Source of the DNA: JARFQW01 sp963842955
GTDB taxonomy: Bacteria > Pseudomonadota > Gammaproteobacteria > Steroidobacterales > XN24
Assembly: GCA_963842955.1 (NCBI GenBank)
Contig: CAWJIJ010000009.1
Span: 62,001-126,000, forward strand
Reading direction: 5' to 3'
Length of the DNA: 64,000 nt
Shown here piece by piece: positions 1-8,571 of the stretch. Position numbers and translations under genes: made by a program. Each line of letters opens with the position of its first letter. Position 1 is the stretch's first letter. Under the pieces are notes generated by a model. It did no database searches. It was not told the origin of the DNA and worked only from the letters and a program-made list of their open reading frames with translations.

Positions 1-1333
1 TGCCTTCGCCGTCGCCGAAGAACACCGGTGCACCCACACCCGCCGTGGCGTTACAGGGATCAACACCCACGCCGTCATAGCTCGCCTGCCAGGTGATGGT
101 CAGGTCGGTGCCGTCGTCGGCCACGTCGGTGACCTCCCAGACGATCTTGGCGCCTTCCGTGACGGAGGTATCCACACCGTCCCAGATGATGCCGCCGCGC
201 TCGGTGGTCGCACCGTTATGCACGTCGGTCACGTCAACCACGCTCCCGGCGACTCCGCCGGCCACGTGGCAGGTCGTGCAGTCCGTGTTCTCGTCAAACG
301 ACGCGTGAATCTGGGCCGCGCCTTCGTCGAACGGAATGCCCTCGATCGAACCGTGGCAGCTGAAGCAGCCACCGGCCACGATCGGCATGGCATTCACCGC
401 CGCCAGCTGGTCGTCGGTCGCGTGGCAGACGACGCAGTTGTTCATGTACGTCGGGTACGTGACTTCGACCACCTCGCCATCATCCTCCCAGATACTGCTG
501 TGGTAGGCGTGGGTCACTTCCACGAGGCTCGGTACGACCTCAGGGTCGTCCGACTCGTCAGAGCCGTGGCAGACCAGGCAGACCTCGCCGCCTTCCGAAG
601 CGATAAAGGCCCCGCCGTGCACGTCGATGCCTTCCGGGCCGTGACAGCTCGCACATGCTTCGCCGCCCACCTGCACCGGGCTGACGTCCGCGGCGAACGG
701 ATTGGCCGGGAAGTCAGCGTAGAAATAGACACGCGACTCGCGCTCGGCGACATCCTGAACCCGGAACAGCCAGCGATTGTTGATCGCCGCCTGTGCCGCG
801 CCACCCAACACCTTGATGGTGTAGTTCCCGCCGCCGTTGTCGGTCAGCGTCGCGCTGTCACGGACGTCGGTCCGAGTCCCCCCGTTGTTGTAATAGGCAC
901 GCTGGAGTTCGTTGTAGGTCGTCGCCGGCGACCCGTCGGCTGCCACGTCGAAGGTCACGTCCAGGTCGGCGCCGTTCACCGCAAAGGCGATGTTGCTGAC
1001 CGATTCGATCGGCGGCAGCGCGTGCGCTACCGTCGCATCAGCACTCGAGCCGTCGCTGTGGCACACCGCGCAGCTTTCCAGCGGCGTGGTCGTGGTCGGC
1101 GGGGGTCCCCCGCCAATCAGTCCGTTACAGTCGTTGACGTCAACCACGCCGTCGCCGTTGAGATCCTCGTCAGGGAGGTCTTTCACCCCGTTCTCGTTCA
1201 GATCCCAACAGGCAAGGCCCGCAGCGCCGGCGGCGCCATCCCGGCCGTCGTCGCCGTCGTCCCCGCTACAGCCTGCCAGTGTGAAGGCCACAGCCAGTGC
1301 TGCTACCCACATTGAAGTCCATCGGGTCTTCAT
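1..1333 (-). CDS. OmcA/MtrC-type multiheme c-type cytochrome lipoprotein (3' end outside window)
   Basis: Predicted outer-surface multiheme cytochrome that would pass electrons to extracellular acceptors such as metal oxides. The reading frame opens at ATG 1333 behind a good AAGGGG ribosome site and stays open to the window edge, giving about 444 residues without a stop. A lipoprotein signal ends in the lipobox LAGC (Cys22). It is followed by a short collagen-like GDDGDDGRDG stretch and an EF-hand-like calcium loop (DLNGDGVVDVND). Six CxxCH heme sites are visible: CAVCH (residue 88), CASCH, CLVCH, CVVCH, CFSCH and CTTCH. The family usually carries ten, so four may lie beyond the edge. Recognition as OmcA/MtrC rests on the heme spacing, the lipobox and the GxxG collagen-like start. 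The partner porin and periplasmic cytochrome are not in the window. Confidence 0.88.
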   Translation of the reverse strand, partial: MKTRWTSMWVAALAVAFTLAGCSGDDGDDGRDGAAGAAGLACWDLNENGVKDLPDEDLNGDGVVDVNDCNGLIGGGPPPTTTTPLESCAVCHSDGSSADATVAHALPPIESVSNIAFAVNGADLDVTFDVAADGSPATTYNELQRAYYNNGGTRTDVRDSATLTDNGGGNYTIKVLGGAAQAAINNRWLFRVQDVAERESRVYFYADFPANPFAADVSPVQVGGEACASCHGPEGIDVHGGAFIASEGGEVCLVCHGSDESDDPEVVPSLVEVTHAYHSSIWEDDGEVVEVTYPTYMNNCVVCHATDDQLAAVNAMPIVAGGCFSCHGSIEGIPFDEGAAQIHASFDENTDCTTCHVAGGVAGSVVDVTDVHNGATTERGGIIWDGVDTSVTEGAKIVWEVTDVADDGTDLTITWQASYDGVGVDPCNATAGVGAPVFFGDGEG

Positions 1334-1673
1334 TACCGTTCCCCTTGAGAGTCGATACTCTCGCCCGCGATGAGAATGATTGTCCTTTCCCTACGGCCCA
1401 GTGATTGTTCCGCACAACTTGTTTAAAGCATCCGTCGTACGCTTCCCATGAGCTAGATCAATTGCGGCGTCGAATATCGCCCGACCCCTCTGGAAAGCGC
1501 GTACGCCGGAGCCACGGCAGACCGGCTTCGCGCGGAGACCGCGCATCCGGACCGGCATTTCATCGGATGAGGACTCCAGCGGATGTCTGCTCCGGCGACA
1601 AGGCACAGCAATCCCCGCGAGCGACTCGATGGCCGCAGGGCAGGGGGGGCAGGTGGTCGAGTCGGATTCCGGG
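1334..1673. other. Intergenic region without a convincing gene
   Basis: About 340 bases lie between the cytochrome start and the hairpin downstream of tRNA-Leu. Open frames here run through the tRNA gene on both strands and show no domain or ribosome site, so I treat the stretch as non-coding. It should contain the cytochrome promoter, but I do not see a clear -35/-10 pair. Confidence 0.5.
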
Positions 1674-1693
1674 ATCCGATCCACGGATCGGAT
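1674..1693 (-). terminator. Hairpin just downstream of tRNA-Leu
   Basis: A perfect 8-bp inverted repeat, ATCCGATC / GATCGGAT with loop CACG, begins 5 bases after the encoded CCA of the minus-strand tRNA-Leu. No T-run follows, so it could be a weak terminator or a 3' processing structure. Confidence 0.4.
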
Positions 1694-1698
1694 ACGCA

Positions 1699-1785
1699 TG
1701 GTGCCGGGGGCGGGAATCGAACCCGCACTCTGTTGCCAGAACCGGATTTTGAGTCCGGCGCGTCTACCAGTTCCGCCACCCCGGC
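1699..1785 (-). tRNA. tRNA-Leu (anticodon CAA)
   Basis: An 87-base class II tRNA on the minus strand. The acceptor stem pairs GCCGGGG with CCCCGGC, with discriminator A and an encoded CCA. The D arm contains TGGTAGAC, the anticodon stem is CCGGA/TCCGG with loop CTCAAAA (anticodon CAA), a long variable arm is present, and the T arm carries GGTTCGATTCC. It reads UUG leucine codons. Confidence 0.96.
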
Positions 1786-1797
1786 CAGGGTGGCGGG

Positions 1798-1803
1798 AGT
1801 ATA
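1798..1803 (-). promoter_or_regulatory. Putative -10 box for tRNA-Leu
   Basis: TATACT on the minus strand lies 12 bases before the mature tRNA 5' end and is followed by the GC-rich run CCCGCC. A GC-rich discriminator is typical of stable-RNA promoters. I see no good -35 at 16-18 bases. Confidence 0.45.
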
Positions 1804-1852
1804 CCGAACTTCGGGCGGTCGTCTGCGACCCCGGGGCAACCTGGGGCATCCT

Positions 1853-2452
1853 ATGGCCATGGCAGGATTCAGCGACGTTCGTCCCGACCCGGCAATCATC
1901 CGCCGGGCGCAGCGCGGGGACATGAAGGCCCACGAAGTGCTCTACGCGAGCTACGCGCGGCCGGTCTACACGCTGGCCTGCCGAATCCTGGATCGCCCCG
2001 CCCTGGCCGACGAAGTGCTGCAGGACACGGCAGTGGAAGTGATCCGCAAGCTGGGGGATATCCGCGACCCAGCGACCTTCCCGGGATGGATCAAGCGGAT
2101 TGCCGTTAACAAGTGCCTGAGCCAGCTTCGCAGCCCGTGGCACAAGCGCGGCGTGGCGCTGGATCGGGACGAGGGATCGCCCGGTCAGCAACCGGTGCAG
2201 CCGGACCACGCACCCTGGATCGATGCAGGCACCGACCTGGCTGCCGCGCTCGCCGAACTGTCGCCGCTGACACGGACGGTCTTGTGGCTGTACGACGTGG
2301 AGGGTTACACCCATGCGGAGATCGGGGATCTGATGGGCAAGACGACCAGTTTTTCTAAATCACAGCTCGCGCGAGCTCACCAGCGTCTCAGGGAGATGCT
2401 GGGCGATGCGCGGGGAGCAGGCGAATGCACGCAGACATCGAACAACTCCTGA
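1853..2452 (+). CDS. ECF-type RNA polymerase sigma factor
   Basis: A 199-residue alternative sigma factor. Residues about 25-95 form the sigma-2 region (core binding and -10 recognition; LADEVLQDTAVEVIRK is the typical helix). Residues about 135-190 form the sigma-4 helix-turn-helix (LSPLTRTVLWLYDVEGYTHA...IGDLMG). The start at ATG 1853 is chosen because the frame upstream runs through tRNA-Leu; a second ATG two codons later is possible. The next gene overlaps its end by 28 bases and encodes its likely membrane anti-sigma factor, followed by a PDZ protein. The set therefore looks like an envelope-stress regulon. The target promoters cannot be read from this window. Confidence 0.9.
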   Translation: MAMAGFSDVRPDPAIIRRAQRGDMKAHEVLYASYARPVYTLACRILDRPALADEVLQDTAVEVIRKLGDIRDPATFPGWIKRIAVNKCLSQLRSPWHKRGVALDRDEGSPGQQPVQPDHAPWIDAGTDLAAALAELSPLTRTVLWLYDVEGYTHAEIGDLMGKTTSFSKSQLARAHQRLREMLGDARGAGECTQTSNNS

Positions 2453-3045
2453 GCCTGCGCGATGGCGCAGCCGTAGCCGAGGACACGCGGCGGCACGTGG
2501 CGGTCTGCCGCCAGTGCGCGGACGAACTCGATCGATTGACGGTGCTGAGACGCCGGCTTAAAGAATTGCCGCCCATCGAGCCCCGGCAGACCTTGTGGGA
2601 GGGCGTGGCCAACCGGGTCATGGAGCCGCCACGGGCTGCTTTTCCCTGGGGTCAGGCGATTGCCATCGCGGCTTCCTGCGTTCTTGCGATCACCCTGGTC
2701 ATGCGCTCACAGGTCCCGGAGCCGGGTTCAGCGGACGCGGTGGTCGGCGATCGCTTCGCCGAGATCGTGCCGTCGGCGCCGGCCGCGGCTTCGGGCGGTG
2801 ATTACGTTGCCCAGTCCCGGCAGCTGGAGGCGACGCTGCGTGCCATGCCGGCGGCTCCCCGGGTTACCCGGGCCAGCACCGCCGGCACGATCGCCGACCT
2901 GGAGGACCGTATCGCCATGATCGATCTGAAGCTCTCGTATACCGGGCTGTCGCCCGAGGGCCGCGAGTCGCTGTGGCAGCAGCGGGTGCGGCTGATGCGG
3001 ACCCTGGTCCGGGTCCGCTATGCCCAGGTGAGGGATACCTTGTGA
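2425..3045 (+). CDS. Zinc-finger-type transmembrane anti-sigma factor
   Basis: A 206-residue single-pass membrane protein. The cytoplasmic N-terminus carries the HxxxCxxC motif RHVAVCRQC (His24, Cys28, Cys31) of zinc anti-sigma domains. One hydrophobic helix follows at about residues 77-93, then a periplasmic region of about 110 residues with a predicted coiled-coil tail (LEDRIAMIDLKL). It overlaps the sigma gene upstream, as usual for a sigma factor and its inhibitor. It probably holds the sigma factor at the inner membrane until an envelope signal triggers release. No protease for its cleavage is encoded next to it, but the downstream PDZ protein may take part in sensing. Confidence 0.85.
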   Translation: MHADIEQLLSLRDGAAVAEDTRRHVAVCRQCADELDRLTVLRRRLKELPPIEPRQTLWEGVANRVMEPPRAAFPWGQAIAIAASCVLAITLVMRSQVPEPGSADAVVGDRFAEIVPSAPAAASGGDYVAQSRQLEATLRAMPAAPRVTRASTAGTIADLEDRIAMIDLKLSYTGLSPEGRESLWQQRVRLMRTLVRVRYAQVRDTL

Positions 3046-3047
3046 AT

Positions 3048-4090
3048 ATGCTCAATCCGATCCGGAGATCCCCTGTCATGTGGAAGAACATCGTTGTCAC
3101 CGGCCTGCTGCCGGTCCTTGTGACGCTGCTGCCCCTGGTCGCCGTGTCTCAGGATCCGTCGAAGAGGCGGAGCTAGCCCTTGAACGTGCTGCCAGGGAGG
3201 CGGAAGCCGCCGAACTGGCCGCCGAGCGGGAGGCTCGATTCGATGAGGCCCGCACCCGGCTGGAGGCGGCGGCTCGGGAAATCGCGGCTCTGTCCGGCGA
3301 AGTGGCCGGGGAGGTTGCCACTGAGGTCATGGAGCACTTCCAGATGGGTTCCCGCCGGGCCTACCTGGGTATCAATGTGGGGCCGGCGGATGCTGAGCGC
3401 GGCGTCGAGGTCCTTGGCGTCACGCCGGGCGGGCCTGCCAACGAGGCGGATGTTCGGACGGGCGATGTCATCCTGTCCATTGGCGGCGAGGAACTCGTTG
3501 CTACGCCCGGCAGCTCGGCCGTCGCGAAGCTGACCTCCCACATGCGCGGAATCGACGCCGGCGAGGCTGTGGAACTGAATCTGGAGCGTGACGGACAGGA
3601 GCGGACCACCAGCGTGGTGGCCGGGGCCCTCGAACAGCCGGTCCTTTCGTTTGCCTTCGGGGATGAGGACCTGGAATTCGATCCCAACCACCTTGGCCGG
3701 CAGATGCACAGTGCGTTTCTCGGTCGTTGGGGGGACCTGGAGCTGGTGGAATTGACGCCGGAGCTCGGTGGCTACTTCGGAACCGAGGAGGGTCTGCTGG
3801 TCGTCCGCAAACCGCGGGATGCGACCCTGAAACTCATGGAAGGCGATGTCATTCTCGACATCGGCGGGCGCCGCCCGTCCAGTCCTGAGCATGCCATGCG
3901 AATCCTGCGGTCCTATGAGCCGGGCGAAGAGCTGGAGATGGCCATTATCCGCAAGGGGCGCCGCCAGACCCTGGCTGTGGCACTGCCCACGGGTCAGGAC
4001 CGGGCGGCCCGATATCACTGGATGCCGGAGCGGCCAACGCTGCCGGTCCGCATGCCGCCGCCGCGGCGTCCGGCGCCGACGACCACCTGA
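3048..4090 (+). CDS. Exported coiled-coil protein with two PDZ domains (frame break near 3156)
   Basis: Translation from ATG 3048 gives a signal-peptide-like N-terminus (hydrophobic core around VVTGLLPVLVTLLP), then hits TAG at 3174. The body continues in another frame: a charged coiled coil (ELALERAAREAEAAELAAER), PDZ1 (RAYLGINVG ... GDVILSIGG) and PDZ2 (GDVILDIGG ... LRSYEPGEELEMAIIRKG). One base added at the CC of 3156-3157 would restore a single protein of about 347 residues. PDZ1 and PDZ2 lack a serine-protease domain, so this is a peptide-binding periplasmic protein rather than a DegS-like protease. It follows the anti-sigma gene by 2 bases and probably belongs to the same stress operon. 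The break is either a sequencing indel or a real inactivation that separates the signal peptide from the body. Confidence 0.75.
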
Positions 4091-4157
4091 GGTTCGCTCG
4101 GCCGGGCGGCTTTCCGGCGCTCCGGGGCGGGCCTGCCGGTGGTACCATTCGCGGCCC

Positions 4158-5193
4158 ATGCGCCGCAGCGACTTTGCATACGACCTGCCCGAGGACCGCA
4201 TTGCCCAGGCGCCGCTGGCTGAGCGTTCGGCGAGCCGCCTGCTGCGCGTGGACGGGTCCGCCGGCGACTGGTCAGACCATGCGTTTCGGGACCTGCCCGG
4301 CCTGCTCGTCTCCCGGCGACCTGCTCGTGTTCAATGACACCCGGGTCATACCGGCGCGTATTTTCGGTATCAAGGATACCGGCGGGCGTGTCGAGATTCT
4401 GATCGAACGAGTCGGATCGGACCGCGAGGCGGTGGCTCAGGTTCGGGCCAGCAAGTCGCCCCGGGCGGGAACCCGTATCACCCTGGAAGGCGGTGCCGTG
4501 GCCCACGTTACCGGCCGCGAGGATGACCTGTTCCGCCTGTCCTTCGACGTGCCGGTCTTCGAATGCCTGGAGGCCCACGGTCATATGCCGTTGCCCCCCT
4601 ACATTCGCCGCCCGGACGACACCGCCGACCGGGAGCGCTACCAGACTGTATTCGCCCGCGAACCGGGAGCCGTGGCGGCGCCGACGGCCGGCCTGCATTT
4701 CGACGAGACGCTGCTGGCTGGTCTGGAAGCCCGCGGCATACAGACGGCCCGTGTCACCTTGCACGTTGGGGCAGGTACCTTCCAGCCCGTGCGGGTGGAA
4801 GATCTCTCGACCCACACGATGCACGCGGAGCGGGCCCGGGTCACCGGGGCCGTCTGCGATGCCGTGCGGGCCGCGCGAGCCCGCGGGAGCCGCGTCGTGG
4901 CGGTTGGCACGACCGTCGTGCGGAGTCTTGAGTCCGCGGCTGGCGGCGGCGAGCTGGCGCCGTGGGAGGGCGAAACCCGACTGTTCATACGGCCCGGATA
5001 CGAGTTTCGCGCCGTCGACGCCATGATCACCAACTTCCATCTGCCGGAGTCGACGCTGCTCATGCTGGTCTGCGCCTTCGCCGGAACCGAACTCGTCCTC
5101 GATGCCTACCGTCATGCGGTGGCTGCTCAGTATCGTTTCTTCAGCTACGGTGACGCCATGCTCTTGTTGCCCGCCGCCGGACAGGCCCGGTGA
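4158..5193 (+). CDS. queA: S-adenosylmethionine:tRNA ribosyltransferase-isomerase (one-base frame break near 4312)
   Basis: QueA transfers and isomerises the ribosyl part of SAM onto preQ1-modified tRNA to give epoxyqueuosine. The N-terminus (MRRSDFAYDLPEDRIAQAP) starts at ATG 4158 but shifts frame near 4312. The rest, from GDLLVFNDTRVIPAR to the end, is in the +1 frame. Removing one C from the CCC at 4312-4314 joins them as LLVSGDLLVFNDTR, giving 344 residues, close to the family length of about 350. Conserved blocks include AAPTAGLHF, GAGTFQPV and ITNFHLPESTLLMLV. Its stop overlaps the tgt start (GTGA). The break in a highly conserved gene is probably an assembly error. Confidence 0.9.
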
Positions 5194-6305
5194 GGTTCCA
5201 ACTGCTCGGAACCGATGGGCTTGCACGGCGGGGCCGGCTGGCGTTCGATCGCGGCACCCTCGAGACACCGGCGTTCATGCCCGTGGGGACCTACGGCACG
5301 GTCAAGGCCATGACCCCCGAGGAACTCGTGGACCTGGGCGCGGAGATCATCCTGGGCAACACGTTTCACCTCATGCTGCGCCCCGGGACCGATATCGTGG
5401 CGGCCCACGGGGACCTGCATGATTTCATGCACTGGGAACGCCCGATCCTGACGGACTCGGGCGGCTTCCAGGTGTTCAGCCTGGCGAAGATGCGCAAGAT
5501 CACCGAGGAGGGCGTGCGGTTCAGGTCACCCGTGGACGGCGCGGAGGTCTTCCTGAGCCCTGAGCGGTCCATGGAGGTCCAGCGCCTTCTCGGCGCGGAC
5601 GTCGTCATGGCATTCGACGAGTGCACACCCTATCCGGCGACGGAGGCCGTGGCCCGGGAATCCATGGACCTGTCCCTGCGCTGGGCCCGCCGCAGCCGGG
5701 AGGCCCACGGAGACAATTCCGCCGCTCTGTTTGGCATCGTCCAGGGAGGCATGTACCCCGCTCTTCGGGCCGAGAGCCTGGAAACTCTCGTGGAGATCGG
5801 CTTCGACGGCTATGCCCTGGGCGGGCTGGCAGTGGGGGAGACGGGCGAGGAGCGGCTCGGGATTCTCGACGCCATGGCGGACCGGCTGCCGGGCGGGGCG
5901 CCGCGCTACCTTATGGGGGTCGGGACGCCAGAAGACATGGTGCAGGCCGTCCTCCGGGGAATTGACATGTTCGACTGCGTCATGCCGACCCGGCATGCCC
6001 GCAACGGCTGGCTGTTCACCCGCACCGGCAACCTGAAGATCCGCAACGCCGTGCACGCCAGCGACACCGCACCCCTGGACGACCAGTGCGCCTGTTATAC
6101 CTGCCGTCACTACAGCCGGGCCTACCTGCGCCACCTCTTCCGCTGCAACGAAATTCTGGGCCACCGGCTCAATACCATCCACAACCTTCACTACTACCTG
6201 AGCCTGATGCGCGGCATGCGCGACGCCATCGGGGCGGGGCGGCTGGCAGCCTGGGTCCGGGACTTCTATCGAAGCCGGCAAGAATCCGCCTCGTCTATGC
6301 CATAA
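5190..6305 (+). CDS. tgt: tRNA-guanine transglycosylase
   Basis: Exchanges guanine 34 of tRNAs with GUN anticodons for preQ1, the step before QueA. The 371-residue protein has the substrate-binding DSGGFQVFSL, the GGLAVGE loop, and the catalytic-nucleophile region MFDCVMPTRHARNG. The zinc site reads CACYTCRHYSRAYLRHL with the distal His in TIHNLHYY. The start is GTG 5190, overlapping the queA stop. Length and motifs are those of an intact bacterial Tgt. Confidence 0.97.
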   Translation: MRFQLLGTDGLARRGRLAFDRGTLETPAFMPVGTYGTVKAMTPEELVDLGAEIILGNTFHLMLRPGTDIVAAHGDLHDFMHWERPILTDSGGFQVFSLAKMRKITEEGVRFRSPVDGAEVFLSPERSMEVQRLLGADVVMAFDECTPYPATEAVARESMDLSLRWARRSREAHGDNSAALFGIVQGGMYPALRAESLETLVEIGFDGYALGGLAVGETGEERLGILDAMADRLPGGAPRYLMGVGTPEDMVQAVLRGIDMFDCVMPTRHARNGWLFTRTGNLKIRNAVHASDTAPLDDQCACYTCRHYSRAYLRHLFRCNEILGHRLNTIHNLHYYLSLMRGMRDAIGAGRLAAWVRDFYRSRQESASSMP

Positions 6306-6362
6306 TACGGGGCTTGATTGCCGCCCCCCGGCGGCCACGCCATCACTTTTTCGGAGCCGGTC

Positions 6363-6689
6363 ATGGACTTTTTCATTGCCAGTGCCTGGGCGCAGGCCCC
6401 GGCCGGTCAGCCTGATCCGCTGACCAGTTTTCTGCCCTTGATTTTCATTTTTGTCATTTTCTACTTTCTGCTCATCCGGCCGCAGACCAAGCGCGCCAAG
6501 GAGCACCGGAAGATGGTTTCCGAGCTGAAGGCCGGTGACGAGGTGGTGACCGCGGGTGGACTGCTGGGCCGCGTGTCCCATGTCGGCGAGCAGTTTCTCA
6601 AGGTGGAAGTCGCCGACGGCATGGAACTCAGGGTCCAGCGGCAGAGCGTGACCTCCGTGGTTCCCAAGGGGACCCTCAAGAGCGTCTGA
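6363..6689 (+). CDS. yajC: Preprotein translocase subunit YajC
   Basis: A 108-residue inner-membrane accessory of SecDF. One transmembrane helix (residues about 20-38, FLPLIFIFVIFYFLLIRP) is followed by a cytoplasmic basic segment (QTKRAKEHRKMV) and a small beta domain with GDEVVTAGGLLGRV. ATG 6363 is the natural start because it places MDFFIASAWAQ before the helix, as in other YajC proteins. It leads the yajC-secD-secF cluster. Confidence 0.95.
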   Translation: MDFFIASAWAQAPAGQPDPLTSFLPLIFIFVIFYFLLIRPQTKRAKEHRKMVSELKAGDEVVTAGGLLGRVSHVGEQFLKVEVADGMELRVQRQSVTSVVPKGTLKSV

Positions 6690-6710
6690 TCGCTGCAAGG
6701 ACTGCACGGT

Positions 6711-8561
6711 ATGCTGAATCACTATCCTGCCTGGAAGAACTTCACGATCCTGGCGGTTATCCTCATCGGCGTCATCGTGGCGTTGCCGAACCTTTTCGGG
6801 GACGACCCGGCGATCCAGGTGTCTCAGGAACGGGGCAATGTGCTCGGGGACACCGAGCTCAACCAGGTCACGGGCCTCATCGACGAGGCCGGCATCGCCT
6901 ACGAGAGCGCGTACGCGGACGAAGGCCGGTTGATGGTCCGGTTCCCCGACGAGGAACAACAGCTCAAGGCGGTGGACGTCGTGCGTGAGGGCCTGGGTGA
7001 CGGCTATGTGGCCGCGCTGACCCTTGCGCCGCGAACACCGGCGTTCCTTCGGGCCGTGGGGCTCCGGCCGATGAGCCTGGGCCTCGATCTGCGGGGCGGT
7101 GTCCATTTCCTGTACGAGGTGGACATGGATGCGGCCATTCGCCAGAACCTCGAGCGTCTCGAGCAGGACTTCCGCAGCCTCATGCGCGAGGACCGGGTTC
7201 GCTACGAGAGCGTCGCCGTACGCGACGGCACCGTGCGCGTTGTTCTGCGGGATGCCGCGGACCTGGACGCGGCGGAGGCGATCATCAACGAGGCCGACGA
7301 CCTGCTGCAGCTGGATCGGCGAACCATCGACGGCAAGCCGGCCATCATCGTGAGCCTGAGCGAGGAACAGATCCGCCAGCGGCAGGATTTCGCGATCCAG
7401 CAGAATACGGTGACACTGCGTAACCGGGTCAACGAGCTCGGCGTGGCCGAGCCGGTTGTGCAGCGCCAGGGCGTCGACCGGATCGTCGTGCAGCTTCCCG
7501 GCGTGCAGGATCCCGCCCAGGCGGAGCGGGTCCTTGGCGCCACCGCGACGCTGGAGTTCCGGCTCGTGGATGAGACCAACGATCCCTTCGAGGCCGAACG
7601 CCGCGGACGTGCACCGCTCGGGTCAAAGCTTTACCTGGAAAGGGACGGGACGCCCGTGCTGCTCAAGCGCGATGTCATCGCCACCGGCGACCAGCTGACC
7701 GACGCATCGTCGGGTTTTTCCGAGGGCCAGCCGTCGGTCAACGTCGAGCTGGACGCCAAGGGCGGACGCAAGATGGGTGAAACCACCCGCGAAAATCTCA
7801 ACAAGCGGATGGCCGTGGTCTTCATCGAGCAGAAGCGCGAGGAACACGAGCGCGGAGGCAAGGTGATCGAGGTGACCCGGGTCGAGGAAGAGGTCATCAG
7901 CGTGGCTACGATCCGGGGCATCTTCAGCAACCGGTTCCAGATCACCGGACTGGATAACGTGGAGGCCCGCGATCTTGCGCTGCTCCTGCGTGCCGGCGCC
8001 CTCGCGGCCCCGATCTACAAGGTGGAGGAGCGGACGATCGGTCCGAGCCTCGGAAAGGACAATATTCAGAAGGGCTTTACCGCCGTGGCCATCGGCTTCC
8101 TTGCCGTGGTTATTTTCATGGCCCTGTATTACAAGGTCTTCGGTATCGTCGCCGACATGGCGCTGTTTACGAACCTGGTGCTGGTCATCGCGCTCTTGTC
8201 GATGTTGCAGGCCTCGCTGACCTTGCCGGGCATCGCCGGCATCGTGCTGACGGTGGGTATGGCGGTGGATGCCAACGTGCTGATTTTCGAACGTATTCGC
8301 GAGGAGCTGCGGCTGGGTAATTCGCCCCAGGCCAGTATCCAGGCGGGGTATCAGAAAGCCTTTTCCTCGATTGCGGACGCAAACATCACGACCCTGATTG
8401 CCGCGGTCGTGCTCTTCACCTTCGGCACCGGGCCCATCAGGGGCTTCGCCGTGACACTGTCGCTGGGAATCATCACGTCGATGTTCACGGCCATCATCGG
8501 TACGCGCGCCGTGATCAACCTGATCTACGGCGGGCGGCGCGTCGAACGGCTGGCGATCTGA
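6711..8561 (+). CDS. secD: Protein translocase subunit SecD
   Basis: A 616-residue inner-membrane protein that, with SecF, uses the proton gradient to complete protein export through SecYEG. TM1 lies at about residues 11-29. A large periplasmic region contains the family motif GLDLRGGVHFLYEVD. The last ~160 residues hold five helices with the conserved GMAVDANVLIFERIREE and ADANITTLIAA segments, which contain the proton-path aspartates. It begins 21 bases after yajC and ends 10 bases before secF. Confidence 0.97.
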   Translation: MLNHYPAWKNFTILAVILIGVIVALPNLFGDDPAIQVSQERGNVLGDTELNQVTGLIDEAGIAYESAYADEGRLMVRFPDEEQQLKAVDVVREGLGDGYVAALTLAPRTPAFLRAVGLRPMSLGLDLRGGVHFLYEVDMDAAIRQNLERLEQDFRSLMREDRVRYESVAVRDGTVRVVLRDAADLDAAEAIINEADDLLQLDRRTIDGKPAIIVSLSEEQIRQRQDFAIQQNTVTLRNRVNELGVAEPVVQRQGVDRIVVQLPGVQDPAQAERVLGATATLEFRLVDETNDPFEAERRGRAPLGSKLYLERDGTPVLLKRDVIATGDQLTDASSGFSEGQPSVNVELDAKGGRKMGETTRENLNKRMAVVFIEQKREEHERGGKVIEVTRVEEEVISVATIRGIFSNRFQITGLDNVEARDLALLLRAGALAAPIYKVEERTIGPSLGKDNIQKGFTAVAIGFLAVVIFMALYYKVFGIVADMALFTNLVLVIALLSMLQASLTLPGIAGIVLTVGMAVDANVLIFERIREELRLGNSPQASIQAGYQKAFSSIADANITTLIAAVVLFTFGTGPIRGFAVTLSLGIITSMFTAIIGTRAVINLIYGGRRVERLAI

Positions 8562-8571
8562 GGACCCCATC

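Noticed and set aside
218..1315. Plus-strand open frame over the cytochrome gene
   Set aside because: The minus-strand frame has a lipobox and six CxxCH motifs. The plus frame is an antisense shadow.
1391..2314. Minus-strand open frame running through tRNA-Leu and the sigma gene
   Set aside because: It would translate a tRNA gene and is antisense to the sigma factor.
3150..3176. Programmed ribosomal frameshift in the PDZ gene
   Set aside because: There is no slippery heptamer, stimulatory stem or internal ribosome site. A missing base at the CC pair is simpler and matches other breaks in the window.
5526..7106. Long minus-strand open frame opposite tgt, yajC and secD
   Set aside because: It crosses three real genes on the other strand and has no recognisable protein features.
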